Part shown: positions 46,901 to 57,773 of the stretch, in pieces | How positions within the stretch are numbered: the first letter of the stretch is position 1 | Layout of the letters: each line of letters starts with the position of its first letter | NCBI RefSeq assembly: GCF_000346465.2 | Contig: NC_034009.1 | Coordinates: forward strand, 41,423,158-41,487,157 | Source: Prunus persica | Taxonomy: Eukaryota > Streptophyta > Magnoliopsida > Rosales > Rosaceae | Reading direction: 5' to 3' | DNA: 64,000 nt | Program-made: the position numbers and the translations under genes | Notes under the pieces: generated by a model | Told to the model about the DNA's origin: nothing | Databases searched by the model: none | What the model saw: the letters and a program-made list of their open reading frames with translations, nothing else

Positions 46901-47816
46901 TCAAGAAAAAGTGCAATTCATTGTAGATATGTAGAAATAGAATGAGAATTGATTCTAGATTAACTTCTCCTCAGCAAGGCTGGCCCGGATGAATTATACT
47001 TGTCAATATTGTTCTATTCTATTGATTCTTTATGATAAAACTGACATTGTGTTATTTTATTTATACATTTAAGCTGCTTATTTAAATTACTAAGATTTTT
47101 TTAAAAAAATATTAGCATTTTCTTATTAAGGGATTCTGGGTATAGATAGATTGTTTTTCCTTTTTGTTATTCATGTTAACCAGTAAAATATTCTTTCGTG
47201 CTGCAGCAAATGCTACTAAGCCATCCACTAATGCAAAAAATACTAAGGACAAACCAGTCAATGGTGTTCATGTATCAAAGTCCGTAACAGATGTTGGAAA
47301 GTTGGTTGAGGATTTACTGGATAAAACATCTGCATTACTGCTTTCAGAGGTTAGAACAATACTATGGTTCTCTTGAGTTTCAACTTTTGCATTACTTTGT
47401 TAGGCTCATGAAATCAGGTCATGCAGACCACTGAGGAGACTATTAAGAAACATGGAGCACAGCTGGGAGCTGCGATATCAAATAGTATCAGAAGCCATCT
47501 TCGTGCAGAGTTGGAGAGCACCATTGTATGTATTTTGCTTTGATGGTTGAATGCTCTATTCTGAAGCATTTATTGCCTATTAATTGAAAGCTCTTACTGT
47601 GTAATGGCAGTTTATAGAGCACATGGATTACATGTTGAGGCATGGCTGTTTACTGTCATTGGTGCATGCCCAATTCTGAAGTTTTTGAAAGAATTGTTCC
47701 AATCCATGATCACGAGATCTTTTTTTTTTTTTTTTTGGCAGATGACGTTCAAAAACTCAGCATATACTGAAGGGTTTCATGCTGGTGTGCACCATCATGC
47801 AAAGCGTACATATTGA
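43925..47816 (+). CDS. YbaK/ProX deacylase-domain protein (prolyl-tRNA synthetase-associated domain)
   Basis: 325 residues in twelve exons: 43925-43963, 44592-44651, 44752-44805, 44936-44996, 45159-45235, 45442-45491, 45888-45970, 46592-46662, 46739-46895, 47207-47349, 47418-47525, 47742-47816. Residues ~1-165 form the YbaK/EbsC domain: HPVVLTVEAQAKYVGHLGG, FYIVSALADTKVDLK, RLGLGKGGLRMAPEEALGEL, GCVTPFSLVNESA, FFHPLSND, SIGRDPSYVDLE. Such proteins hydrolyse mischarged aminoacyl-tRNAs in trans, e.g. Ala-tRNA(Pro). Residues ~166-235 are a Ser/Pro/Thr-rich linker, and ~236-325 a predicted helical tail (VGKLVEDLLDKTSALLLSE ... ISNSIRSHLRAEL) absent from bacterial YbaK. Exon 11 could also begin 9 nt later at 47427 without changing frame. 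Resembles At1g44835. No transit peptide, so probably cytosolic. Confidence 0.92.
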
Positions 47817-48722
47817 TGATTGTTTTAGAGTTCAGCGTCAAACTGTTCCAATGTTCCTTCCAGATTTCAATCAATTTTATGATCTGATATACTAAATATT
47901 CTGTACAACATTCGATGGAATAGGTATAACCATCTTAACTGTCTGGGATGCTTCATTTTCAAAATTATTTATGTTTTTTTCAATTACAAATCAGCGTATT
48001 TGGAGGATTAGAACATGAATCTATGTATCTCAGTTGTTTATGTACATCTAATTACTTACATAGTTAAGACATTCACAACAATATCAGACAAATAGTCAGA
48101 GCTTTAGATACAGGGTAATTAGGTGAAAAGTTTAAGGTTATTGCTGCAGTGCTGAGTGTCAGTTACGACGTGAAGGACCAGTCTGCTCCTGCTGAATAAG
48201 TTATTATAGGTTAAACATGGGGCCAGTTTGATTTTTAAGCAAGTTTTGGGAAGCCCTTGCTTCTGCTGTATGTGATAATTCCAATATTCTGAAACGTAAA
48301 TGTGTGCTGGTGGTTATATTGTTCTGCTCACCTGAGGGATAGAGGTGAGCGCCTAAGAGCCTCCAAAATTATTGGAACATGAATCTCTGATGTAATGTTG
48401 TCCAGATCCACTTGGGGGTTTAGAGGATAGTGCAAGAACGCCACCATGGCTCAGCTGCAACAAAACTAGAATTCAGCATGAAGAATGAATATATGCAAAG
48501 CTTCCGTAAAGAATGAATTATGGCCACCTTTATCATTAAATTGAAGGCATTCTGGACTCGAAGAAATGAGAGTTGCAAATTGCAATAGCTTTATTATTTT
48601 TTTGGTGGTAACAGGTACAGATACTTTAAACTAACAATATAGAAATCAAGCACATCACAATCATGTATGAAACTCAGTAGTTTGATTATGTTTTGTTAGA
48701 ATAGCTTTGGGGGAATTCAACA
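47817..48722. other. convergent intergenic spacer
   Basis: Holds the 3' ends of two convergent genes (YbaK-domain, plus strand; RING, minus strand). A stretch around 48218-48300 ('gggccagtttgatttttaag', 'gaagcccttgcttctgctg') resembles a degraded DNA-transposon end. No further gene. Confidence 0.45.
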
Positions 48723-49922
48723 CTAACCAACTCTAGAAGCAGAAGTAGCAGCACTATGTTGCTCATTATCCCCCTGTGGTTGAATTCTTCTATACCTTGC
48801 TCGAAATGGCCACAGAGACCTCAGCCTACTCCAACTCAAGCACCTCTGACTCCTCCTCTCATTATTCGAACCCTCCGACTCCTCCGACCCGTCGCCACAA
48901 ACCGGAATCCCGACCCGGCAAACTGGGCAAGAGTTGTGCAGCCTCAGCCATGGAACAATGCAGTCGCTGTGGTATATGTGATTGCATGGCAACTCCCTCG
49001 CCTCTGCGCCAACTTTAAACTCCTCCATGCAAACTGGGCAACAAGGGTCGTTGCTCAAATGGGTCTCTGTGATTTTCACTGTTGGTAATGCGTTGATGTC
49101 TGTTTCCGGTACTGGAGGCGGGCCGGGCCTGTCGTTTTGGGTCAGCTCTTCGATTAGTCCTTGGAGACCCGACCCAAAAAAGTAGTTTCCAAGTTCGACT
49201 CCACGTGGCACTGGTAGTATTGGATTTTCTTGTGAGCTGGGAATGGGGCCCAGCGAACTAGGAGGATCCTCGATGGGACGGACTATAATCCAAGTCCTAG
49301 GACGATTTCGAGCACGGGGTTCGGGTTCTGGGTCCCAATTCTCTCTACCATCAAAGCTAGGGTTGCGTCGCCTGCGCCTATTTGTCCTCGACTCTTGAGT
49401 TTCTGCTTCTGTTTAAAATAAAATAATTAAATTGTAGTCAAACATATTTAAACAAACTCATGAAACAATTCTCAATTTATTTTGTGGAACGCACGTTTTC
49501 ATAGTAGGTGCATGATCACCATTGAATTTGTTCATATTCAAACTTTACGTACCCATGCCTCTTCCCTCTTGACCAAGTTGGCGTCGCCAAAACCAGGGAC
49601 GTTCTCTTGCGTCTGCTTCTGGGTCATCCAATCCATGGTTGAAAGCACCCATAGGAGGGTCGAACATGAGAGAAAGTACTTCCAGCAAACGAGCTTCTGG
49701 GGAAGGATCGAAGTCGGTGTAGTCTAGGAGATCTCTAGGCCTGATTGACATGTCAAACTCCGAGAGGAACTGTCCAAAACAACGAGGGCAGACTATCTCT
49801 GATGGGTTGGTGGTGGAGGTGATCCTCACCGTTCGATTGCATTGGTAGCACCAGTAGAGCTGGTAGGTTGTGCTGCCATTGTTGATGTCAATGTCTCTTT
49901 CGCGAGGTGGGCTCAGAGACAT
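48723..49922 (-). CDS. RING-H2 E3 ubiquitin ligase with N-terminal zinc ribbon (RDUF/RZF1-like)
   Basis: 351 residues in two exons: 49922-49553 and 49408-48723 (the acceptor at 49405 would remove one residue). The N-terminal zinc ribbon has C25-x2-C28 and C45-x2-C48 (YWCYQCNR ... VCPRCFG), as in the zinc_ribbon_9/BCA2 family. The RING-H2 domain is at ~247-287 (CPVCMEEF ... [26 protein letters not shown]), with all eight metal ligands visible. Between them lies an Arg/Pro-rich linker with [11 protein letters not shown], and the C-terminal tail is basic ([14 protein letters not shown]). Such ligases pair with E2 enzymes, and Arabidopsis relatives act in ABA and drought responses. It is convergent with the YbaK-domain gene, ~900 bp away. 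Confidence 0.93.
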
Positions 49923-51147
49923 GTTTGATTGGGAGAGGTTGGAGATTGAAAAGTATTAGATGGTTCTGTTCAGATAGGGTTTTATTTGGAACTATCAAAT
50001 GGGAAATTGAAGATGAATGAGTAGAAGTGAAAACAAAGAATGGCTTTTAGGGTACACAAAGCAATCCTCTTTGTTTTCTTTCTTTCTCTGCATTCTGATG
50101 CATCAAGTTTGCTTCTTTATGGGTTTGTATATAGGGTTCAGACTTTCGTTGTAACAAAGAAAGGGATGAGTGAGATATTGGTTATCAATTCAATATCATG
50201 CATGCAAAATGACGCAAATGAGGTTTCCTAGTGTGAGAGAGGGGGGATTCTTATAAATAAAATAAAAACAATCAAATTGGATTGAAGGGAATTTGGATAT
50301 TCTTAAGCTTTGGGACTCTTGTTTTATGTTTTAAGTCCCTTCTGTTATATTATGGGGCCTAGCCTCCTAGGAGTAAAATTATTCGAGTCCTAATCTTTCC
50401 GATGTTTACTAACACATACTCTAATTCCTGACTTCACTACATTTATTAATACGTAAGAAACAAAAATTTACGGTTGGGATACAACGTGGGAATGTTTGCA
50501 TGATTTCGATTCTCCAAGGGATACAACTTACATTAATATTGATTTTGATTTTATAATGTTTGTGCATGCTAAGGTAATAGGGAAAAAGAGAAGACTTGTA
50601 ACACTTCTGGGTCTGGGCGTGCAAGTGAATAACACAATAAGCCTAACTTATATATGATCCCAATATCTTGATTCGAATTTCATTTCGTTTTTTAATCACA
50701 TTAAAATGGGCCATAGGCCCATGATGAATTCATTGTTTTATCTCAAGCCCAGAAAAGAAGGGGCTAATTTCATTAGGTCACAAATTTATTCAGCCCCATT
50801 TTCACCACAAAAAAATTAATTAATTAATTAAATTCAGCCTTAATAATCACATTATTCAGTGGAAAAGAAGTTACAAGTCATGCTCACCTCACTGCTCGCA
50901 ACCACGAGATAAAAGTGAGCTTAATTATGAACCCAAACAATGGCATAATTAGAGACTAGTGCACTCATCTGTACAGATTATATGAAGTCCTGTCCAAACC
51001 GAGTATCATTGCTCTTGGTTCAGTTCTATTATTTTACTTTTTCTTTCCCCAACTTGTTTAATTATTATTATTTTTTTTACCAAAAGAAGATTTAACATGT
51101 AGAGGAATGGTCGACAATAAGATAATTATCTTTCTATTCATTGGGAA

Positions 51148-51400
51148 CAATAATTATTTTTTTTGAAAAGGTTGATTTCATTCCATTAGAAGGGAGGAAT
51201 AGTAGGCATGTAATGCGTGGCCTCGTTAAAACCTTCTTGGAGAAAACCACAAGGGAAAAACCCCAGGATAGGACAGAATACCACAGATGCCCAAAAACGT
51301 ACACAACAAGGAAATTACATAGCATCAATGAACAAAACATCATGTGAGAAATCTGAAGGATTAGTAACCCATTCTGCCGCTCCCTGCAATAATTATTTTT
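51148..51400 (-). mobile_element. short retroposon (LINE/SINE 3' fragment) with perfect 14-bp target duplication
   Basis: The 14-bp sequence caataattattttt occurs exactly at 51148-51161 and 51387-51400. The ~225 bp between them begin with a T run (poly(A) of a minus-strand copy) and contain a G+C-richer body ('gcctcgttaaaaccttcttg', 'aaaaaccccaggatagg') foreign to the neighbourhood. Poly(A) plus target duplication shows retroposition. The source family was not identified. Confidence 0.75.
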
Positions 51401-52235
51401 ATCATACAATCTCATGCATGTTTGTGTATGCATGATCATTATAAATAAATAAGGGTTTTTAATTGTAGAGGTTCTTGAATTTTATCTCAAGTTTCAATTG
51501 AGTTCCGTAATATGTTTATTTGAAGGGTAATTCAGACTTTGGACAACATGTCTTTAGTTGATTTTTCATATTGCATACTTTTTTTAAAATATTTTAATCT
51601 AAATGAATAATTTTAACTCTTAAATTGACAATCAAATTGACGGTAGAACTTAATTGCAACTACTTGTGGAGTTAAATGATGTAATTACCTCAAAAAAAAA
51701 AATTCGAGACTCAATTGAAACTCGAGATAAAATTTAAGGACCTCTACAGTTAAAAATTCAATAAATAATTTATATATATTCCCACTGGCCCTGTATAGCT
51801 TCTTTCCCAAGTAAACACCAAGGAAACACATATATATTTTAATGAAGGTACACTTGAATAATGCAAAACAACCCTTTGACAAAGTTTCATGATCACCATA
51901 AATTTTGAATACAATTTCTCATAAAATTCAATAGATAATTTGAATTTAAATATAGAATGTTCAATCAATCATTCTATTCAAGTTGGACGGCAGGACCATC
52001 ACACCTATGGTGCCCTTTCATTTCATTCAATCCTATAGTTGGAGAAATGAATTTCAACATGAAATAGAAAATAATATTAAAAAAAACATATGCATGTCAT
52101 ATGTTTCTTTTTTTCTTTTTTTCTTTTTTGAGAGTATTTCTTGAATTTATATATACATATTAAATGACGTAATAGCTTGCTTTTTTTTTTTGGGGGGTCA
52201 AAGTTAGAAAGGGGGAGATGGGAAAACTCACACAC

Positions 52236-52330
52236 ACGGGTACCACCATGGAGGATTTGAATCCAAAACCACTTGAAAGCACACTAAAAAGCATGAATCA
52301 TCCGACTAACACCCCATTGATGACATAATG
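52236..52330 (-). mobile_element. SINE-like fragment, minus strand
   Basis: On the minus strand 'gtgttagtcggatgattcat' (A-box side) precedes 'ttttggattcaaatcctcc' (B-box). The B box is well preserved. The ends and target duplication were not fixed. Confidence 0.45.
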
Positions 52331-53053
52331 GTGTGCGTTAGGTTTTGCAAACTCCCTTGAACCCGTGTGCGATATTTACAATATGCAATTAACTAAACTA
52401 AGTAATGATAATATATAAGTTGGTGTAGTTCAAGACCTTTTTAAATATTATTATATTCTACGTATAAATATTTAATTTCTAAACTTGTCATTTTCATAGA
52501 AAAATATCATCATATCTCTAAAAACGAATTATCACAATATTATACAAGTGTATATCTCACATTGTATCCTCCTACTAACGTGTACGTTACAAATTTTAAC
52601 TCTAAGTTTTGAGATTTTTTGATGTGGACATTTGTCTTTGATAATGACCAAAGTCAAAGAAACTTAAAAACTTGGAACCAAACAAATAGAAACAACATAG
52701 GCACTAATTCTGAGCCCCAAAAAAAAAAAGGCACTAATAGGTCAAAAAAGAAGACCGGGATTAGGTGACTAAAACCTCTCACAACTTGTTTCATAAATTT
52801 GCCAATGAAAAAGTACAGTTTAGGTGTTCGCATATGTGTATATATATATATATATATATTTGCAACTTCCTTTTCAGGTGTAGCATTTAATTAAATCACA
52901 AGAGAGGTTTCAAAGTCAAATTTGTTTAGGTGTTTGCATGGGACCCCGGTAGTCTGTTTTGAAAATCGAAGGTCGGGAGACTCAGGACCTTTTTGGTGTT
53001 TGAAATTTGAAGGCAACTCTAAGAGACTAGAGTGCTTTGATATGTTCGTCACG

Positions 53054-53059
<6 letters not shown>

Positions 53060-53101
<42 letters not shown>
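53060..53101. repeat. (CT)n microsatellite
   Basis: About 21 CT units in intergenic DNA. Confidence 0.9.
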
Positions 53102-53106
<5 letters not shown>

Positions 53107-53208
53107 TTTTTTTCTTTTAATTTCCTCTCTTTTGGTGTATAAGGACAAGTACTTTTGTTTGTGTATAAATTTATGGTAGAAAATTAGAAATCAAATGCAA
53201 CCAATATT

Positions 53209-53347
53209 GTTAATGGGTATAGTCAAGTGGAAAAAAGTCTTAATTTGCAGACTAGTGGTCTCATATTCGAACTTCTATAATACCTTGACAATGTATGTGT
53301 TAGAAAACCCCATCTCTCCCCAATATCGCTTATATCAACAACAAAAC
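53209..53347 (+). mobile_element. tRNA-derived SINE with target duplications
   Basis: A-box-like 'gggtatagtcaagtgg', B-box-like 'tctcatattcgaacttc', then 'ccccaatatcgcttatatc'. Flanking duplications atgcaaccaatatt (53195-53208) and atgcaacccaatatt (53348-53362) differ by one inserted C. The layout matches the other SINEs in the window. Confidence 0.65.
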
Positions 53348-56300
53348 ATGCAACCCAATATTTGGTCAAGGGAAAAAAAAAAAAAAAAAAGTTAACATAA
53401 GCACCACTAGTTTAAAACTTTAAAGAAAAAAGGTGATAGTATATAAGCTTTTGTCATATTAAGTCATTTGCATGGCAAAGATACCGTTTGCCATTTCAAA
53501 TTAATAAAAGCAACAAATACACTTTTTGATTATATATGGCAGCAAAGTTACAAAACCAGCAAAAAGATAACATGGGTTTCCAATCTATCCTTGGAAACAT
53601 TACTTTGTGTGGAAATTGTTCTGAGAGCAGGCTAAGCTAATTGTGGAACCAAACGCACTAGCTGGCCACTCCATTATAGAAATGTCCTTTACCAAAAAGA
53701 AGATGTAGGTTACATCATGGTGTGGTTGATTTGGAGTCAAACAAGAAAGGAGAAGCTGATATGGACATTAATTCATTTATAATTTATATAATTCTTCTTC
53801 TTTCTTCTCCTTGTCACTGCAATTATACCACTTGCCGTATGACTTATACATCGTTTTGGAAATTTCTGTTTAGACCTAAAGAGGGTTCGCTGAACGTGGC
53901 ACTTTCTCAAATCAATCAATTGCTATTGCAATTTGCATGTAGATAAAATTACAAGACAAAGTTATGTGCACAAATCTTTTCTATATTTACGGATTTTGTA
54001 TTTCAAATTTAATCATTAAGATTTAGATAAAATCTAATAGTTTTGCTACAACAGGTGGGCAGCTAACCCGTCACTAATTGGTCAAAAATAAGACTCAAGT
54101 TTGGACAGCGGTACTTACCATATATTCCTCTTCTCATAACATACTACTTAAGTAGTCACTTAATTAATGTGTGCTATAAGAAGAGGAATATATGCACCGA
54201 GATATGTATGTTTTTTCGTTAAAATCAATTATTTTATTAAGAAGAAATATTTACATGTCTAATCTCACACACCATGTCGTTGAAATGTGTAAAATATGAA
54301 CAAGAGGGTTTAACATGAAAGAGATAAATTTTTCCCCAACTAAAGGATCAAGTAAGATATGATGTTGAAGTTAGTTGTGACTTATAGCTTCACGCCTACA
54401 CCTACCCTAAATAGTTGAACTCTTACCATTCTAATGTTTGAACAAATAACAAAGAAAAATGAAGTTTGTACGTGTAAAGTCATTTGTTCAAGTTCTGTTG
54501 AGTTTGGACCAAGATGATGATGCCATCTCACAAATCATACTTTACCATCCATGTTATTGATGTTTAAACACATTGTGTGTTTCCAAAGACAAAAAAATAA
54601 AATAAAAAGGTTCACACATTTTGTATTATTGTACGGTTTGCAGAATAAGTTCGTGATACTTAAAGATGAGCTACCTATGAGATGACTGATTGACCAAATC
54701 GAAGTTGCAATTTCCCAAAGAAAGGTCAAATTGATCAGAAAGGAATTTATTACCAAGATTATTATTCAAACATTATAAAGAAATCATGACATTGAGGGGG
54801 ACATGGACATTGAGGATTGCTCAGTGTGATAATGGATAATCAATGCATGAACCAGACATGCCTTTCATATCTTGTCCATTGTTAAAAAAATAAAAAATTT
54901 ACAGAATCTGATGGGAAAATCTCTGAAATGCTTGAACCTTTTTTATTTGTAGAGGAAGTTTTGCCATGAACACCACTCCATGCTTAGGGGGTCCCTCTCC
55001 CTATGAATATCTCATAGTTTTTTCCCTTCCTCTATAAGCATTGTAGGTTTTCTATGTCCTATTCTTACCCAGTTAATGTACTTGAGATCATATATGATCT
55101 TGAGATGTAGATTTGAACATATCTTTTTGTTAGAATACAAAAACAAGACTTGACCCATGTCTTATTAGATACAAAAGAATAAATGTTAGAATATAATAAA
55201 GCTAATAGTTAAGATCCACATGCATCTTTACTATTTAAACTTTCAACATCAACAAGCGAGCTAGAGAAAATAGTAAAACAGAAAAGGAAGATCTAGGATA
55301 CTAAATCTAATATCCATCACAACTTTTCTCAAATTTTAATTAACTAACAACATATTTAATTGATTCGTAATAAGTTCATATATAATAAATAAAACACTAT
55401 CACATCAGTTGAGATTTAAAAATTCGAACTTTCAACTTGATAACGGTTTCACGATACATTCAAAATTTTAACATTTTAATTTTCTGTGATTTGATTATTG
55501 GCATGAACCCACCAACTACACAGGCACTTCAGTCTTGAATAAAACACTTTTTTGGGGATTCATCCAAAGAAAATTTGACTGGAAACTATAGAAGTCTAGA
55601 TTATTGGTTCAAAATGAAGGAAGAAACAAAGGCCTAGAGATGCATATATAATATTTCAATCTCTTCCCACAGTGGGTCAGAAATTGAGCCCTCCCAAGGA
55701 AACCAAAAGAAGAAAATTTGCAATTTTATAACTATATGTGGACCAAATTATGACACACCCAGATGGGAGCCTATTAAATAACAATGGAGAGACATAACAT
55801 ACTCCAAGAGACATAAAAAAACACAACAAATTAACAATTAAGCATAATCTTAATGCAGCTCTCTCTCTCTCTCCCAAATCCCCACCATTAACGAAAACCA
55901 GGCTAGCAGCATATATGTTAGGTCAGGGATGATGTAGCTTCTATCCATTGGGATTTTTTTAAAAACCAAAACCCTAGAGGATTGGTCAAAGATTGTAAAA
56001 AATTCAACCACTTTAAAAATATTAGAAAATAAGTACCTTTTTTTCTCTCTTTTGTGAAAAAATGCATGTGGGAGTTGTTAGAAAATTAACCTAAGAAGAC
56101 ATTTGAATCTGGAGAGGGGGTATTATTACTCCCCCCTGTGACCAAAATAAACAAAGCAAAGAGAAAAAGAATCTCACATACTATATTTTAAAATTTGAAA
56201 AAAGAAATAAAAAGAAACAGAGAAAGTTCTTCTTCTTCTGGTCTTTTGGGTTCATTTTTATATTGGATATGCAACAGAGATTGTGGATCCAGCAAGCATG

Positions 56301-57773
56301 AAAAGTTAAAAGATTTTTACACCAGGACAAAGAGCCCCACCCACCACCCCCCACATGATGTGCTATTTTCGTATAAAAATATTGCAATCTCCTAACATTA
56401 TCCTACTGGATGAGGAGTGCACATGGCTACTTAGCATTAATTTAATCAAATCTGTGTTGAGCCTATCGGAATTCTAGTAAATTATGTTCTTGATCAAAAA
56501 GATAGTCCGGCCAATTCAAATAGGGACTCATCTATTTGTCACATATTGTTTGGGACCCCTATAATTATAAACCGAATACTGCTTGGCTCTTTACATGTAC
56601 AAATCGATTATTTATTACTTATAAATTATAATTAAATAAGAATATATGTCAAATTGTGATTTACAAATAACGAACCGAGTATTTTAAAAAGAGAAAAAAG
56701 AGTTTTTAGATGAGGGTTGAGATAGGTGTTTTGAGTAAGGGTCACTTTTGGCCACATGTGGGGTGGTGGTGTTGGCAACTTGGCATAGTGGAATAGTGTG
56801 ATAAGTTATGGTGCCTTGATCTTTCCCATCTTCTCACGTTACTTCTTTGTTTGACATTTTCTGTCTATGAATTGGTCGGGAACTTCTTTGTACGGAAAAG
56901 GTAGAGCAAGCACAAACATATCTATAAATTGAAAAGAAAGGAATATATGCATATGAGGAAATCTCTTACCAGACAAACACTCTCACTGAGACTTATAATC
57001 TTTAGATCAGTGAACAAGTGAGTTGTTATGGATCAGTGAGAGAACCTTAACCGCTGCTCGTGGAGCATTCAATGTATCAACGACTAGCATTCACCCACCC
57101 ATGACTCTATCATTTTCTTAACTATTTGAATTAGAACAAGTGAAAGTCAAATATTGTTTAGATTTACAATATCTAATATTTAATATTTTGAAGGACAGAT
57201 AGATACGTTCTTCAGCTCTATTTTCCCTGCCAATTTATGTTCAGTGGATCAAAATTTGAAAGACAGATACATTCCTGAGGCTCAGAGACAGACAGAGATA
57301 CATACATTAGGGTGAGCAAGTACAGTTTGCATTCCAATGGTTATGAGGTCCCCAAATTGAAGATAAGGCCTTTTTTTTTTTTCTCGTTTGTTGCAGATAA
57401 GTTGATGATGATGATGATGTTACAGAATAAGAGACAAATGGGGATCAAGCAATTGATCTCATTATTGCAGTCTAGAGAGCACAATAATGTAACTTCATGC
57501 AGAAAGAAGAACCCCACAAGCCACTACTGATTCCAAATACACAAACAATAGAAAGGGAAAAGGCCAAAAATTCTCTGAAATTTTCATCTTCCATTGATTT
57601 ACATGGTGTATTTACAAGTTACAGTGTGATGATCGAAGCCTCAAACACATGCTCCCTCACTCACTCTCTCACTCTCGCTCTCTCAACCTCCGATGAGCTT
57701 TTGCTCACCGGGTTGACATTTCGAAAGCACTTAAAATTAGTAAAATTTACACTACCAAAACAAAAGATGTCTT

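Larger units (their letters stand above)
49923..57773. other. long gene-poor intergenic region
   Basis: No host gene recognised on either strand in ~7.8 kb. It contains a retroposon with target duplications (51148-51400), SINE-like copies at 52236-52330 and 53209-53347, a (CT)n tract at ~53060-53101, (TA)n at ~52839-52857 and (GATGAT)n at ~57404-57420. Composition is A+T-rich throughout. Open frames of 60-85 codons have no recognisable domain. Confidence 0.5.
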
